Assembly: GCA_026168455.1 (NCBI GenBank)
Contig: CM047429.1
Location: 56,427,027-56,491,026 of the forward strand
Origin: Theocolax elegans
Lineage: Eukaryota; Arthropoda; Insecta; Hymenoptera; Cerocephalidae
Length of the DNA: 64,000 nt
Direction of reading: 5' to 3'
Shown: piece after piece, positions 1 to 12,332 of the stretch
How positions within the stretch are numbered: the stretch's first letter is position 1
Layout: each line of letters opens with the position of its first letter
Notes under the pieces: model-generated
What the model saw: the letters and a program-made list of their open reading frames with translations, nothing else
Told to the model about the DNA's origin: nothing
Database searches by the model: none
Made by a program: the position numbers and the translations under genes

Positions 1-298
1 GGTCGCACCTCGTCCACGGGTGTTTCTTGGTTTCTCTCAACGGGTGGGAAAGAAGGAGCGGAATCACGCATGAGGGAGCACGACGACGTATATACGCACC
101 GGCCGACCCCAAGCCAACGTCGGCGTCTTAACGTGTCGTTGACTGCCCCGAGCCGAACTTATACATATATGTGTGTTTGTGTAAGGTGTACGAAACCTAC
201 ACGTGGGAACTGCGATTCAAGTGCTTCTTTCTCCTTGCAACTGCTCGGGTAAGCTAACAGAACGGTTCGTTATATTATCGGTGATGCGTCCGTGTTTA

Positions 299-317
299 TG
301 TGTGTGTGTGTGTGTGT
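299..317. repeat. (GT)n microsatellite
   Basis: About nine uninterrupted TG dinucleotides in a CpG-rich patch. Confidence 0.9.
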
Positions 318-3104
318 CCGCGTGTCTCGAGAATTCATGGGATATACGCGTAAGTGAAAGGCGCTGAATTTTGTGTACAAGGTGAAATTCTTTTGTCCTA
401 TTATTTCATGATTAGTGAATTAATTTTACATATACTAATTAATGATTCAAGAAATTTTGCGCTGTACACTTTCATTGGAAAAATGTGTGCACATTGAACG
501 TGTTACTCTTACTGTAAACATTTTATAAAATTAAGTAGGTAATAGGTGTATTAGAAATAATTATTAATTTATAAATAAAATTGTAGATGTTTTAATAGAT
601 TTCGAAATATTGAAGCTGAAAATATGTAAGACGTTTATTTAACGTTAAAAAGTACAAGAAAAAGTATATGAATTTTCAATTAGATTATACACACATGATT
701 TTGCTGACATCGTGTGCGCATGTAATTTTCAATTATGAGTGTGAAAATAACTTGAGTTACATTATCTTGGAAATTCAATCAGTAATTTAAAATATGCTGT
801 TAAAATCAGTTACACGTGCAGTTACAGTGACATACAGTTACATAGACAGATTGGGCAAATTTTCGACGAAGGCTATATACAAGAGCTGACCAATTTTCAT
901 TATTATTATTACAAACAAAAAATATCAGAATCTTCGTGTTTAAAATAATATCCGCATTTTTAAAATGATAATATAACGTAAAATTATTCTCTAACGAAAA
1001 AATGTATAATAAGCTCATTGACTTGAATTAAATTAGCCTTGAATAATTGCGAAATTAAATGAACCAGACAAAGTATAAGATAGAATAATTGTTTAATTTT
1101 AACTCGTAAATTTTGAACGTCGTATTTCCGTAGCCGGAAAAAGAGCGTGTGAAAATTGCATCGAATTTTCGTACCATCGTATAGTAAAAAAAAAGGAAGA
1201 AAGAGACGTCGAACGCAGCGGTATGGCATAGAAAGTGAATCGTGAAATGAAAAAAAAAAGTAAAAAAGGAAGAAAAATTCGGAAACAAAAAGTGTTCGCG
1301 TTCACGTTAGTTTCCTCGGACTGTATCGCGTATTTCTTTTTCCGAAGAGCGTGTACGCCCGCATTCGTTGTTTCCCACGTCGTTTTCCCCCTTCTTTATT
1401 TCGCATGTGCTGCGCGGAAATTTCGATAGCCGGTTTCTTTGCGCGCGAAAAGCTCAATCGCGAGTTTTGGCGATTTAGGGTAGCCTGGCTATACACACCC
1501 AAGTGATTGTTACCGGGAATTTCGGAATCTCGTGTGGGTGTGTGGGTGTGTGTACACAGTGGATAACATAGGTGCAAGGCCCCATTTCACTTTTCAATCG
1601 ATAAACGTGTACAAAGGCGTTGCATGCATGGTAACATTAATTGCAAGGGGTTGCACATACTCAATGGGTCTCGTGGAAACTTTTTAAAAGCGTGTCTCAG
1701 GAATGCATCGCGTGTGCTTTGCCAATTCGACGTCGCGTACTCAGTTTACCCTTTATACGTACATATACATTTTGCGTTATACTGCGTGTACACGTGAATG
1801 TATGCGTGTATAAAGAGAGTATGATTCGCTTATCTCGAAGAGCTATCGGTTGTTTAGGACTAAATTAATTTCTGACTTGCGAACTTTCGGTTGAATTGAA
1901 TGGCTATAAAATGTTTTACGCCTCATAACGGAAGATGATACCGACGATTGTTTATCAGATCAAATTTCTTCGTTCTGTTCTGTTAAATCGAGGTGCAATC
2001 GCGCGTTACATCTCGTACTGCATTCCATTGCGTAACAAATGCGGCATCGTAATAAATGTAAGATTAATTTACTAGCGTGTAAAATCGAGTATAAATAATA
2101 AAAATACACGTATATAACGCATTAAAGAATAATGTACTTAAAATAACGGCAATCACGGTTGATTGTGCAATCAGAGTGGAAAGTTATAGTACCCACTTGA
2201 GGAATAATTAATTTTCAATTTACTCTAAAAAGTTTAAAGTGCAGAAAATGAATTGTTTTGCTTGTATATATTATGCATAGTGATTCCAAAATTAAGATTA
2301 ACAAGTTCAGCCGTTTCCAAAGGTAGTATTAGGTAATTATCTCCTGCACAATTAACAATCTCTCCAGAAACTTGTTAAATTTTCTATTAAAGACGTTTAA
2401 TTATTTGATTCCGACGAAGTGGAAACTATTCTAAAGAGATATAAATGTATTATAAGAGCTAACAAGTGTTTCTTCCTATGAATTAAATATCAAAGTATAA
2501 GGAGATTTTTTAAAATAAAATTTTACTCGAATAGCTAATTGAAAAGTTAAGGAATTTTCTTTGATATATATATATATATATTGAATATGCGATCTTAACG
2601 ATCTATTATACTTTTATTAATATCAAATAGGTCTATATAATAAGTATAAATATAACTAACGGACGTCATTGAAATTAAGAATTAAATTTTTTCCTAAAAT
2701 ACAGCGGAGTTTTAAATAAAAACAATTTAATTTTTATTCCTTTTTTAATTCAATTTCGTATAAAAAGAACGAGTCGAGTCATTTCATCATAAATATAAAA
2801 TAATCCGCGTACCTGCGTATAGAACAACGGTATAAGTAACTTTGAAAATAAATAAAACGAATTCTTGCAGAAAAAAGACTGACATAAATAAAGAGCATAT
2901 ATAAAAGACAATAAAAATATATTCACTATTGTAATTGAAAAAGTAAATGAAACATATTACACATGAACTAATAGCAACATGGTATTGTCTTATATCATCA
3001 CCTCATAAAATAATGAAATTCAGTGAACGTGAATATTTAAAAAGACATCGAAGTTTATAACCACGCCAACAACAAGTTTCGGTACACGCGTAGATCAGTG
3101 TACC

Positions 3105-3131
3105 TATATATATGTGTGTGTGTGTGTGTGT
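3105..3131. repeat. (TA)n-(TG)n compound microsatellite
   Basis: A short TA run passes directly into a TG run; alternating purine-pyrimidine throughout. Confidence 0.9.
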
Positions 3132-3268
3132 ATTATATGTATAAAAGTGTAATGAAAACCGTAGAAAGCAGAGATTTAACGTTATACCGGTTTATCAAAG
3201 AATCAAGGATGAGGTGAACGTTAGTTACTTATTCACAACTCCATTATCTAAGAACAAACTAAAATAAA

Positions 3269-3292
3269 TAATATATATATATATATATATAT
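3269..3292. repeat. (AT)n microsatellite
   Basis: About twelve AT dinucleotides, followed by CACGCGCGC. Confidence 0.9.
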
Positions 3293-3900
3293 ACACGCGC
3301 GCTACCGGAAGGTCTATACATAAGCGCCGTAAGGCCGATTTAGGAGATATCGTTCGCGACTTTACGCGTTTATAAAATTTACGAAGCCCATAAAATACTC
3401 GGCAAGTTTGCCGATACGTCAACTCTCTCTGGCAGTCCCTACGACCTGCCCTTCTTGTTTCTCGCACAGACCAGTGTGTATATATATGTATACACACACA
3501 CTAGACTCTTGTCGCACTCAACTATACTTCTCTCTTGCACCCAACTTCCGAGACAGGTTGATTTACTTCCTTGTGTATTATAACAGGGAAGAGAGGTAGC
3601 TTACCTATATATAAAAGTGCATTCGAATTTCTCGAGAAGGTTCGCGTGTGCGTGTGTGGGTAACATACATATGTATAAATATACAGATATATCTGTTGTA
3701 TATATTTTTTTGTCGATCAAGCGTATATAGAAAGGAGGGAAGGCGAGATAGATATTTCGCGGATTACAACAGGACTGCGGGGCCAAATCGAATGTCAAAC
3801 CGTTTGAGGTCCTCGAATTTCGAACACGGGCGACACACTTGTCATGCCTTCCCGGCTGATCGCTCGAGGCGACGTTGTGTCCTGGATTTCATTTTTTACC

Positions 3901-3932
3901 ACCCTCTCTCTCTCTCTCTCCCTCTCTCTCTT
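3901..3932. repeat. (CT)n microsatellite
   Basis: Nearly pure CT run. On the minus strand it reads (GAGA)n, the sequence recognised by insect GAGA factor; functional use is not shown. Confidence 0.9.
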
Positions 3933-4013
3933 TTCAACCATTTTCGATATTCTGATGCGGATGTTCAATGTACGTATGAACTCACTCAAACCATTTGGAA
4001 CCTACGTGTATAG

Positions 4014-4040
4014 GTGTGTGTGTGTGTGTGTGTGCGCGCG
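4014..4040. repeat. (GT)n-(GC)n microsatellite
   Basis: About ten GT dinucleotides running into GCGCGCG. This is a strongly alternating purine-pyrimidine tract of the type that can adopt Z-DNA. Confidence 0.9.
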
Positions 4041-4325
4041 TATTCCTATGTATAATACACACGTGTGTATACACTCTGCGGCTGGTTTGTTCGAATAACG
4101 TAATAACGATTTCTCTTCCTTCCGCTTTACCCGTATTTTCAATCGGCCGTTGACGATTTTCATTCTCCAGCCTCCCTTCCCCGCAGATATACTCTTGACT
4201 CGATTATATTCCTCTGGCATACGAGAACTTAGTGTGCGATGGACTGCGTTGGTTTTTTTCCCCTACTCTTTCAATTGTTTTGCGTTTTATTAAATTTTTC
4301 ACACGATTTCTGTGTTTTCTACGTC

Positions 4326-4340
<15 letters not shown>

Positions 4341-4358
<18 letters not shown>
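4341..4358. repeat. (AT)n microsatellite
   Basis: Nine AT dinucleotides after two CATA repeats. Confidence 0.85.
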
Positions 4359-5212
4359 ATTTGGCACGTATTTTTCAATCTTTAGTATTATGTGTTTTGC
4401 ACATACGTGAAAAATTGTTGACTTTTGTTATGAAATTTTAGTATTTTCTAATCTATTATAGTTTATACTTCGGATTTACTTTTTGTTCTTAAATTATGTG
4501 GATATACTTAATGAAAATGTTTTGATTACATTTTAATCGTGTCGGATTAGAAAAACTTTATTTATTATAAGAATAATACATTTTTGTGTTAATTAAAATA
4601 AACTATATATATTTACTTTATTTCATCTTACAATATCATTATCATCGTGTTAATAACATGTAAAAAGATATGGATAATCTTTCTTTTGTATAAATATATA
4701 AGAGTGCACATTATTATGCATGTATTAATTAACAATAATTATTATCAATATTATGAAGAATATACTACTGTTATGGAACTCGAATAATATATTTCAAATA
4801 TAATGTTCAGATTTGACGTTAGCAGTAAATATGTCGAAACTTAACAGAAGTACAGTTCAATTATTCAACGTGTCAGAAAACTGCGTTGAATTATTAACCA
4901 AATTATTACATTGTTGTACGAAAAATGTATATGTATAAAAGTAATGTTTTTTTTATTATTGTTGCACATAGTGGTGGAAAAAAAATTTACATATATTATT
5001 CAATATTATTAAAAATGTTTGCGTAAGTTCAACTTATTTGATGTAATTGTTTGACATCAATTAACGTACGTAGTAGGATATTATGAATGATTCGTTTAAA
5101 ACGTGTACTGTCCAGTACCTGTAAATATTTTAATTAAAAAGCGAAACAAAGATGAATATGAAAGGGTCCGATTACCGATCGATGTTTTCATGAAAATCGA
5201 TCCTATTCGGCA

Positions 5213-6325
5213 CACCAACGACACTATTGAACAAAATTTTTTTCGAAAAAGTATATGCTGCACGTATTTTGGTAAAGCAGATGTAAATTGTTGGGGGCGA
5301 TATAATCCATAGCCATAAACAAAAGTGCTGGGAACGTTTCAATATTCCATGTTTTAAAGAGCCTAACTTTGGTATAGGTAAAGCCATTGGAATAATTACA
5401 AATAACCAGTCGACCGATTTATGTTTCTGACACATTTTCAGCCTTTTCATCCGGTGCCGCGACCCCGCGCGAGCCGCGCGCGCTAACAAATTAATACGGG
5501 CAGTCACTATGGCGGCGCCGGTCAACCGTTTGCCCTCCTCCTCCCCCTCCTCCTCCTCCTCCTCCACCCTCCTACGCTACAACTACGCTCCGGATCATAC
5601 GACGCGCACGCGAATACACAATTACGTGTAACGGAATACGGGCCATTTGCCGTTAAATCCCGTGGATATAAATTGGAAATATTATTTCCCAATAGGGGAT
5701 CTTTCTTCATTCAAAAATTTACATTGTCGTGTGCGAAAATTCATTTCATTAATTTTTTTTTCTCGACACGGATGTATATACACGTATATGTTTTACGGAA
5801 TATCGGGTGTAACGTACATAAAATTTTTATTGATATTATTAAAAATATAGAGAACGAGCGATGTATTAAATATTTATTAGCCTATTCTCGTATGTATTAT
5901 TTTAATTAATAATGCAGAAATCGCGTGGGTTGTTCATTTGTCAATAATTTTTATTTTTTTTTTAATTGTTAATGCGAGATGAACAATTTTTACAAAAAAT
6001 TAATACATATATGCGTTAAAGTTGAATTTTAAAACATATATGAAAATACTTATATTGACATTGAATTAATTCTTTTAATAACAATAGATAATCCCTTTAT
6101 AATTCTAAGATTTAAGTAAAATTATGATAAATTATTCTAATAAATCGAGAAGGATTAGTTCAAGTTGCTATCACTTAAGTTTAACGATGCATTTTGTAAA
6201 CAAATCACATATAAATACTTACGGACATACTTGAACAAATCAGCTGGGACCAAAACTTCAAACCGAGTTGTGGAATTATAATTTAAATTGTATTGTCGAT
6301 GAAGCGATAGGATGTGTGTGTGTGT
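5213..6325. repeat. 1.1-kb duplicated segment, first copy
   Basis: This segment recurs at 16123-17239 in the same orientation. The copies differ by only a handful of substitutions and small indels, mostly in a CCT-repeat (about 5535-5572) and in T homopolymers, so identity is near 99%. The left edge (ACCAACGAC) is exactly where the 3' LTR of the retrotransposon abuts the second copy. The right edge lies in a GT microsatellite and jumps into the middle of gag. The segment includes a GC-rich patch (about 5450-5640) with an ATGGCGGC motif near 5508, resembling a YY1/Pho site. No gene is recognised in it. It is probably the host insertion locus, represented twice. Confidence 0.85.
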
Positions 6326-6895
6326 AGGTTAAGTGCGTCACAAGACGAGAAGACCAAGCGGCTCCTCGAGAACGAGGAAATCGGCGACAGAAAGCCCTCG
6401 CAGTTTCTCCGCCACCTCAAGGACCTAGGCGGCTCGGCGATTTCAGATCCAGTGATACGCACCCTTTGGCTTGGCCGTCTACCAACTTCAGTGCAAGCCA
6501 TTTTAGCGACACAACAGGGCATCGCGTTAGACAAATTGGCAGAACTAGCCGACGCCGTTATGGCTACAATGGGAAGCGGTCCCACACCTCACGTCGCGGA
6601 AGTAATGCCGACACAGCTCGAGGCTATATTAACGTAAAAATGACGCAATTCGCATTAAATCTACGGGAGGAGCTGATTGCCACTTTCAAACGTGAGGTGA
6701 GTGAATTAAAGCGGAAGTAACCGAGGAGCCCGCGTTCCGATCGCGCCCTCGCTCGCGCTCGCGAGACCGATCGCGGTCGCGACCCGCGAGTCCACGCCAC
6801 GAGGGCACCGAATGCTGGTACCATTGGCGATTCGGGGCAGCCGCCCGTTGCTGCCGTCAACGTGCACGTTCCAGGGAACGCGACCGGCACTCGCT
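6326..6895 (+). pseudogene. gag: Gag fragment of the noisy copy, broken
   Basis: The reading frame matches Gag residues 96 onward of the fuller copy, including the [10 protein letters not shown] and [14 protein letters not shown] stretches. Frameshifts interrupt it near 6630 and again near 6710-6720. The Arg/Ser-rich tail and the CHCC motif are present in another frame. The slippery GGGAAAC site of the fuller copy is one base short here (near 6876). It would not make a working capsid protein as assembled. Confidence 0.8.
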
Positions 6896-6896
6896 A

Positions 6897-9800
6897 ATGG
6901 CGGCGAGCGAAGCCGAGTTTCACAACGCGCCGCCTGTTCGTTACCGACAAGGAAACGAGGTCCCAATTTTTAATAGACACCGGCGCCGACCTTTGCGTGT
7001 ACCCGCGAATGGCAGTTCGCGGCCCATTGAAAGGTCGACTTACGAATTAGCAGCAGCAAATGGTACGGTAATCGCGACTTACGGAACAAAGACACTTGCG
7101 TTAAATCTCGGGTTACGACGGTCACTTCCGTGGAAATTTACGATCGCGGATGTAAGCAAACCGATCATCGGCGCTGATTTTTTATCTCACTACGGATTGT
7201 TAGTGGATATTCGAAACGGCCGACTTATTGATCAATTATCAAACATCGGAACACGCGGCCAGGTATGCGAGTGTAATATCCCGAGTATCAAAGTTATTAC
7301 GGGAGCAACACCTTATCACCGTTACTCGCCGATTACCCGGACATCACGCGCCCGGACGGCCGTGCACCCTGTTATCAAGCACAACACAAAACACTACGTC
7401 GAAACGACGTCCGGACCACCAGCGGCAGCAAACCACGCCGCCTTGCTCCTGAACGCTACATGGCGGCCAAAAGAGCGTTCGAGGCAATGTTGCAACTCGG
7501 TACCGCGAGACCTCGTCGAGCAGCTGGGCGGCGCCTCTACACATGGTGCCCAACAAGACGATGAGTGGCGACCTTGCGGAGATTATCGTGCGCTAAACGC
7601 ACGCACCATCCCGGACCGGTATCCTGTTAAGCATATACAAGATTTCGCGCAAACTCTACACGGCAAATCAATTTTTTTCAAAAATTGACCTGGTGCGTGC
7701 GTATAATCAGATACCGGTGGCCGAGGAGGAAGACATCCACAAAACGGCCATCACCACACCTTTCGGGTTATTTGAGTTTCCGTTTATGAGTTTCGGTCTC
7801 AGAAACGCCGCTCAAACATTCCAGCGATTTTTGTGACGAGATGCTGCGAGGACTCGACTTCTGCTACGGATATATAGACGATATCCTAGTGGCATCAACG
7901 AACGAAGAGGAGCACTTCGACCACCTACGGCAGCTCTTTCACCGCCTACAAGCATTACGGTATCGTATTAAACCCGGGAAAGTGCCTCTTTGGTCAACCA
8001 GAAGTTCCTTTTCTCGGCTACCTGATCACGCCGAAGGGGTGCAACCCACTCCCTAATAGAATTTACAGCAATTAGGGAGTACAAAAGACCCTACAACCGC
8101 AAAACAATTAAGGCAGTTTTTGGGTATGGTAAATTTCTATCGAAAGTGCTTACCTAAAACAGCTGAACGACAAGCCCCCGCTCAACGATTTATTGCACGG
8201 GCAGCTCAAGGCAAGGCACCGATTACCTGGAACCCAGAAGCCACCGAAGCATTCAATCAGTACGAGAGGATTTATCACACGCGACTTTACTCGCGCACCC
8301 AGAATCTGGAGCATTGTCTCGCGCTCGTCTGCGATGCATCTGATGTAGCTTGTAGGTGCCGTGCTGCAGCAACGGGTAAACGATCAGTGGGGAACCTCTT
8401 GGATTCTTCTCCAAACAGTTAAGCCCGACCGAAAATCCGGTATAGGTGCGTTCGACCGCGAGATTACTCGCGATTTATCTAGCAATAAAACATTTTAAGC
8501 ATATGCTAGAAGCTCGCGATTTTACAATCTTTCACGGACCACAAGCCGCTAATATTCGCTTTAAACAAAAATTAGAAAAAGGCTACACCAAGGCAAGCTC
8601 GACATCTTGACTTATCGGTCAGTACACCACAGACATTAGACACGTGGCCGGTCAAGATAACATCGTCGCCAGATGCACTTTCACGCATCGAAACCATAAC
8701 TACATTGTATCGACTACAGTGCTTTAGCAGCATCCCAACAAGAGGACGAGGAGCTTAAAACATACCTGTGTCCGGAATCAACGCTCGAAACTCAAGCTAG
8801 TTTCAGATTCCCGGAACGGACACAGCTGTTTTTTGCGATATCTCCACATCCACGGCAAGACCTTACATCACAGCTTCCTTTCGGAAAGCTGCATTCAACT
8901 CCGTGCATCACTTGTCTCATCCAGGGATAAAGCTACGGTCAAGCAAGTGACACAACGTTTTGTTTGGCCTTCGATCAAAACCGATGTGTCGCGAATGGGC
9001 GCGAGCGTGCATCGCGTGTCAAAGGTCAAAGATTACACGGCACGTTACTTCGCCAACGGGCGAATTCACACCACCATCAGACCCGATTCCAGCACGTACA
9101 TATAGATATCATAGTACTGCCGATATCGGAAGGACAACGGTACTGCCTAACGTGCGTCGACCGCTATACACGCTGGCCCGAAGCTTTCCCGCTGCCGGAC
9201 CAAGAGGCGGAGACAGTTGCCTCGAGCATTTTACGCAGGGCGGATCTGCGTTTCGGAACACCATTAAGGGTTACAACAGACCAAGGACGACAATCGAGTC
9301 TAACCTTTTTTCAATCGCTCAATCGATTGATAGGCGCGACTCGCCCTCCGCACAACAGCGTACAATCCCAAGGCCAACGGTATGGTCGAGCGTTACACCG
9401 CCAGCTCAAGGCGGCTATTAGATGCCACGAGAACAAGCAATGGACGCGAGTTCTACACACCGTTCTGCTTTGGCATAAAGAACAGCATGGAAAGAGGACT
9501 TATCAGCGACCTCAGCCGAAACTCGTATCCGGCGAACACTTCGGCTACCCGGCGAATTCCTATCAGCACAGGCCGAACGCAAACGGAAGACGCAGTGAGT
9601 ACATCAAGGACTTACGTCGCAAAATGCAGACACTGCGACCAGTAAAAGCAAGCAGACACCGGCGAGCGGAAAGTTTTTATTTTTAAAGACCTCAACACAA
9701 GCAGCCACGCCTTCGTACGACACGATGCAGTTAAAATACACTGGATATGCCGTACGATGGTCCTTATAAATAATAGAAAGGTCCGATAAAACGTTTGTAC

Positions 9801-10024
9801 TGTTGATCAACGGAAATCACATTACCGTATGTATAGATCGACTTATACCTGCATTCACACTAGCAGAGGACAACATAACTACAGAGGAGCAACAGCAGAC
9901 AACGCAATCAAACAACAGCCCCACTCCTTCATCACATCTTCAAACCACACAGCGCCAAGACGATCCTCGCAGGTCAGGACGACGCGTTCGATTTACCGAG
10001 CGCTACCAAGCTGGATTCAACTGA
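6897..10024 (+). pseudogene. pol: Pol fragments of the noisy copy, multiply frameshifted
   Basis: Segments of protease, RT, RNase H and integrase can be read in changing frames. Examples are the protease [11 protein letters not shown] at about 7165, RT YIDDILVAS at about 7868, integrase TTDQGR near 9276 and the C-terminal RRSGRRVRFTERY near 9980. Frame changes occur every few hundred bases and nearly all are one-base indels relative to 12314-15441. The order of domains is normal, so this is sequence noise or decay, not rearrangement. Confidence 0.8.
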
Positions 10025-10055
10025 TATCGTGACTTCATCACTGGCAAGGGGGTAC

Positions 10056-10691
10056 TGTAGCGGCTTGCTACATACGCTCGGGCATTTTATTAAGTTAAAT
10101 ATTATATATGATTAAATTAAAGCACATGAATCATATTATATGTATTTATAAATAAGTTGTATTCAAACACACGCAAACAAACACATACACATGCATATAC
10201 ATCCTCAAACACGCCTCCTTTACGAAGTCCCTTCGCAGGTCAGTCTTTTCCTAATCCTAAACCTTTTCACCCGCGCGGACATCCATTCCTCAATTGTTTT
10301 ATATTTCGGCATCCTTACGGTTAAAGTTTTATGCTCAGTTTTATAGTCATCCGGGTAATTAATTTCTTTTCACGTTTTGGGATTCACCCGGTCAATGTTT
10401 TCCTTAATTACTGCATATCTGGTTCGCATCGTTCGACGGGTTCAAACTTGCAAACCTTTTCCTACCTTAGAAAACTAACTGTACCGATTATTATCATCCC
10501 TTCCATCCCTTTCCGTAGGTGACCTGCGAAGCAGCTTTGCATAGGAGATTCATTCACAGCCTAACGCTCCACCCGAGACACATACTCGTTAGACACACTC
10601 TGACACGTACAACGAAATATTTTAATAAACTTATTTATATTCGTAATCATCTGTTCATTATTTTACACTACACGGCGGTGTACCGACAACA
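10056..10691 (+). repeat. LTR 1 of the gypsy element (3' LTR of the noisy copy)
   Basis: Starts TGTAGCGGCTTGC just after the polypurine tract GCAAGGGGG and ends in CGACAACA. It is nearly the same length and sequence as the LTRs at 10697 and 15473, differing by small indels. It is followed by five bases (AGTTT) and then immediately by LTR 2. Confidence 0.88.
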
Positions 10692-10696
10692 AGTTT

Positions 10697-11329
10697 TGTA
10701 GCGGCTTGCTACATACGCTCGGGCATTTATTATTAAGTTAAATATTATATATGATTAAAAAAGCACATGAATCATATTATATGTATTTATAAATAAGTTG
10801 TATTCAAACACACGCAAACAAACACATACACATGCATATACATCCTCAAACACGCCTCCTTTACGAAGTCCTTCGCAGGTCAGTCTTTTCCTAATCCTAA
10901 ACCTTTTCACCCGCGCGGACATCCATTCCTCAATTGTTTTATATTTCGGCATCCTTACGGTTAAAGTTTATGCTCAGTTTTATAGTCATCCGGGTAATTA
11001 ATTTCTTTTCACGTTTGGGATTCACCCGGTCAATGTTTTCCTTAATTACTGCATATATCTGGTTCGCATCGTTCGACGGGTTCAAACTTGCAAACCTTTT
11101 CCCTACCTTAGAAAACTAACTGTACCGATTATTATCATCCCTTCCATCCCTTTCCGTAGGTGACCTGCGAAGCAGCTTTGCATAGGAGATTCATTCACAG
11201 CCTAACGCTCCACCCGAGCACACATACTCGTTAGAGACACGTACAACGAAATATTTTAATAAACTTTATTTATATTCTGTAATCATCTGTTCATTTATTT
11301 TACACTACACGGCGCGTACCCGACAACCA
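10697..11329 (+). repeat. 5' LTR
   Basis: Begins TGTAGCGGCTTGC and ends CGACAACCA (TG...CA termini). A polyadenylation signal AATAAA lies at 11258-11263. Relative to the 3' LTR it shows small homopolymer indels and a deletion of roughly 15 bp near 11235. The first 17 bases form a hairpin (TGTAGC / GCTACA). Confidence 0.9.
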
Positions 11330-11332
11330 AAG

Positions 11333-11350
11333 TGGTGACCCCGACGTGAT
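11333..11350 (+). promoter_or_regulatory. Primer-binding site complementary to tRNA-Trp
   Basis: TGGTGACCCCGACGTGAT begins three bases after the 5' LTR. Its reverse complement, ATCACGTCGGGGTCACCA, equals the CCA-bearing 3' end of eukaryotic cytosolic tRNA-Trp. This would be the start of minus-strand DNA synthesis. Use of tRNA-Trp is characteristic of the CsRn1 group. Confidence 0.85.
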
Positions 11351-11471
11351 TTTAAAAGTGACGTTTTAGTAAACTTTGTGAAACGAATAGGTTGTTTCGC
11401 CGCGTAGTGCATACGATATATAGTGACTTTTTCTTTCGTGCAATTATAAAAACACTAAACTTCTAAGCAAC

Positions 11472-12332
11472 ATGCTCCAAAACGATACGAGGGAAGTGCC
11501 ATCGCCAGTGTCCGCCGCGACTCCTTCAATCGAGCGCGTGGCGGTGCGATTACCGCAGTTTATGCCAACGGAACCCGCGCTATGGTTCAACATGGCCGAA
11601 CACAGTTTCGCTTCAAGTGGTGTGACCACCGAAAAAACGAAGTTCGGATACGTGCTAGGTGTCCTCGAACCGCGTTACGCACTCGAGGTCAAGGATATTA
11701 TCACCGATCCACCGGCCGATTGCCCGTATACAAAGCTTCGAGAAGAGCTTATTCGAAGGTTAAGTGCGTCACAAGACGAGAAGACCAAGCGGCTCCTCGA
11801 GAACGAGGAAATCGGCGACAGAAAGCCCTCGCAGTTTCTCCGCCACCTCAAGGACCTAGGCGGCTCGGCGATTTCAGATCCAGTGATACGCACCCTTTGG
11901 CTTGGCCGTCTACCAACTTCAGTGCAAGCCATTTTAGCGACACAACAGGGCATCGCGTTAGACAAATTGGCAGAACTAGCCGACGCCGTTATGGCTACAA
12001 TGGGAAGCGGTCCCACACCTCACGTCGCGGAAGTAATGCCGACACAGCTCGAGGCTATATTTAACGTAAAAATGACGCAATTCGCATTAAATCTACGGGA
12101 GGAGCTGATTGCCACTTTCAAACGTGAGGTGAGTGAATTAAAAGCGGAAGTAAACCGAGAGCCCGCGTTCCGATCGCGCCCTCGCTCGCGCTCGCGAGAC
12201 CGATCGCGGTCGCGACCCGCGAGTCCACGCCACGAGGGCACCGAATGCTGGTACCATTGGCGATTCGGGGCAGCCGCCCGTTGCTGCCGTCAACCGTGCA
12301 CGTTCCAGGGAAACGCGACCGGCACTCGCTAA
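11472..12332 (+). CDS. gag: Gag polyprotein of the gypsy element
   Basis: 286 codons, uninterrupted. It would form the virus-like particle that packages element RNA in the cytoplasm. The start ATG at 11472 is the first in-frame ATG, about 140 bp after the LTR. Residues 20-130 form the conserved capsid-like region ([35 protein letters not shown]). Residues about 234-252 are an Arg/Ser-rich stretch likely to bind RNA. Residues 259-276 give C-x2-H-x9-C-x3-C, the CHCC motif of CsRn1-type elements. There is an extra Cys at 271. The frame ends soon after a -1 slippery site at residues 279-281, so Pol is expected to be made as a Gag-Pol fusion by frameshifting. The noisy copy has only the part after residue 95. 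Confidence 0.88.
   Translation: MLQNDTREVPSPVSAATPSIERVAVRLPQFMPTEPALWFNMAEHSFASSGVTTEKTKFGYVLGVLEPRYALEVKDIITDPPADCPYTKLREELIRRLSASQDEKTKRLLENEEIGDRKPSQFLRHLKDLGGSAISDPVIRTLWLGRLPTSVQAILATQQGIALDKLAELADAVMATMGSGPTPHVAEVMPTQLEAIFNVKMTQFALNLREELIATFKREVSELKAEVNREPAFRSRPRSRSRDRSRSRPASPRHEGTECWYHWRFGAAARCCRQPCTFQGNATGTR

Larger units (their letters stand above)
1..5212. other. Intergenic or intronic DNA, no recognisable gene
   Basis: AT-rich sequence with no open frame that resembles a known protein. It contains several simple repeats (listed separately) and two more GC-rich patches, about 1-360 and 3290-4230. The first patch ends near 249 in a sequence resembling a splice donor (CTCGG/GTAAGC), so it could include an untranslated exon on the plus strand, but nothing else supports this. 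The short open frames here have biased, low-complexity translations typical of chance ORFs. Confidence 0.6.
6326..10691 (+). mobile_element. Indel-riddled partial copy of the CsRn1-type gypsy element, with 3' LTR
   Basis: It matches the fuller copy at 11757-16121 along its whole length, from gag codon 96 to the end of the LTR. Differences are mostly single-base insertions and deletions, often in homopolymers, with few substitutions. The break at 6325/6326 coincides with the GT run, and the 5' LTR, primer-binding site and first third of gag are absent. No domain is intact for long. Two explanations are open: uncorrected long-read sequence used to fill a gap, or a genuinely decayed second insertion. 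The indel-dominated pattern favours the first. Confidence 0.85.

Noticed and set aside
3648..4013. 121-codon plus-strand frame
   Set aside because: It passes through CT and TA simple repeats and has no recognisable domain.
5172..5567. 131-codon minus-strand frame with a poly-Glu start, repeated at 16087-16476
   Set aside because: The Glu run is a CCT microsatellite read backwards, the rest resembles no protein, and the frame changes when the microsatellite length changes between the two copies.
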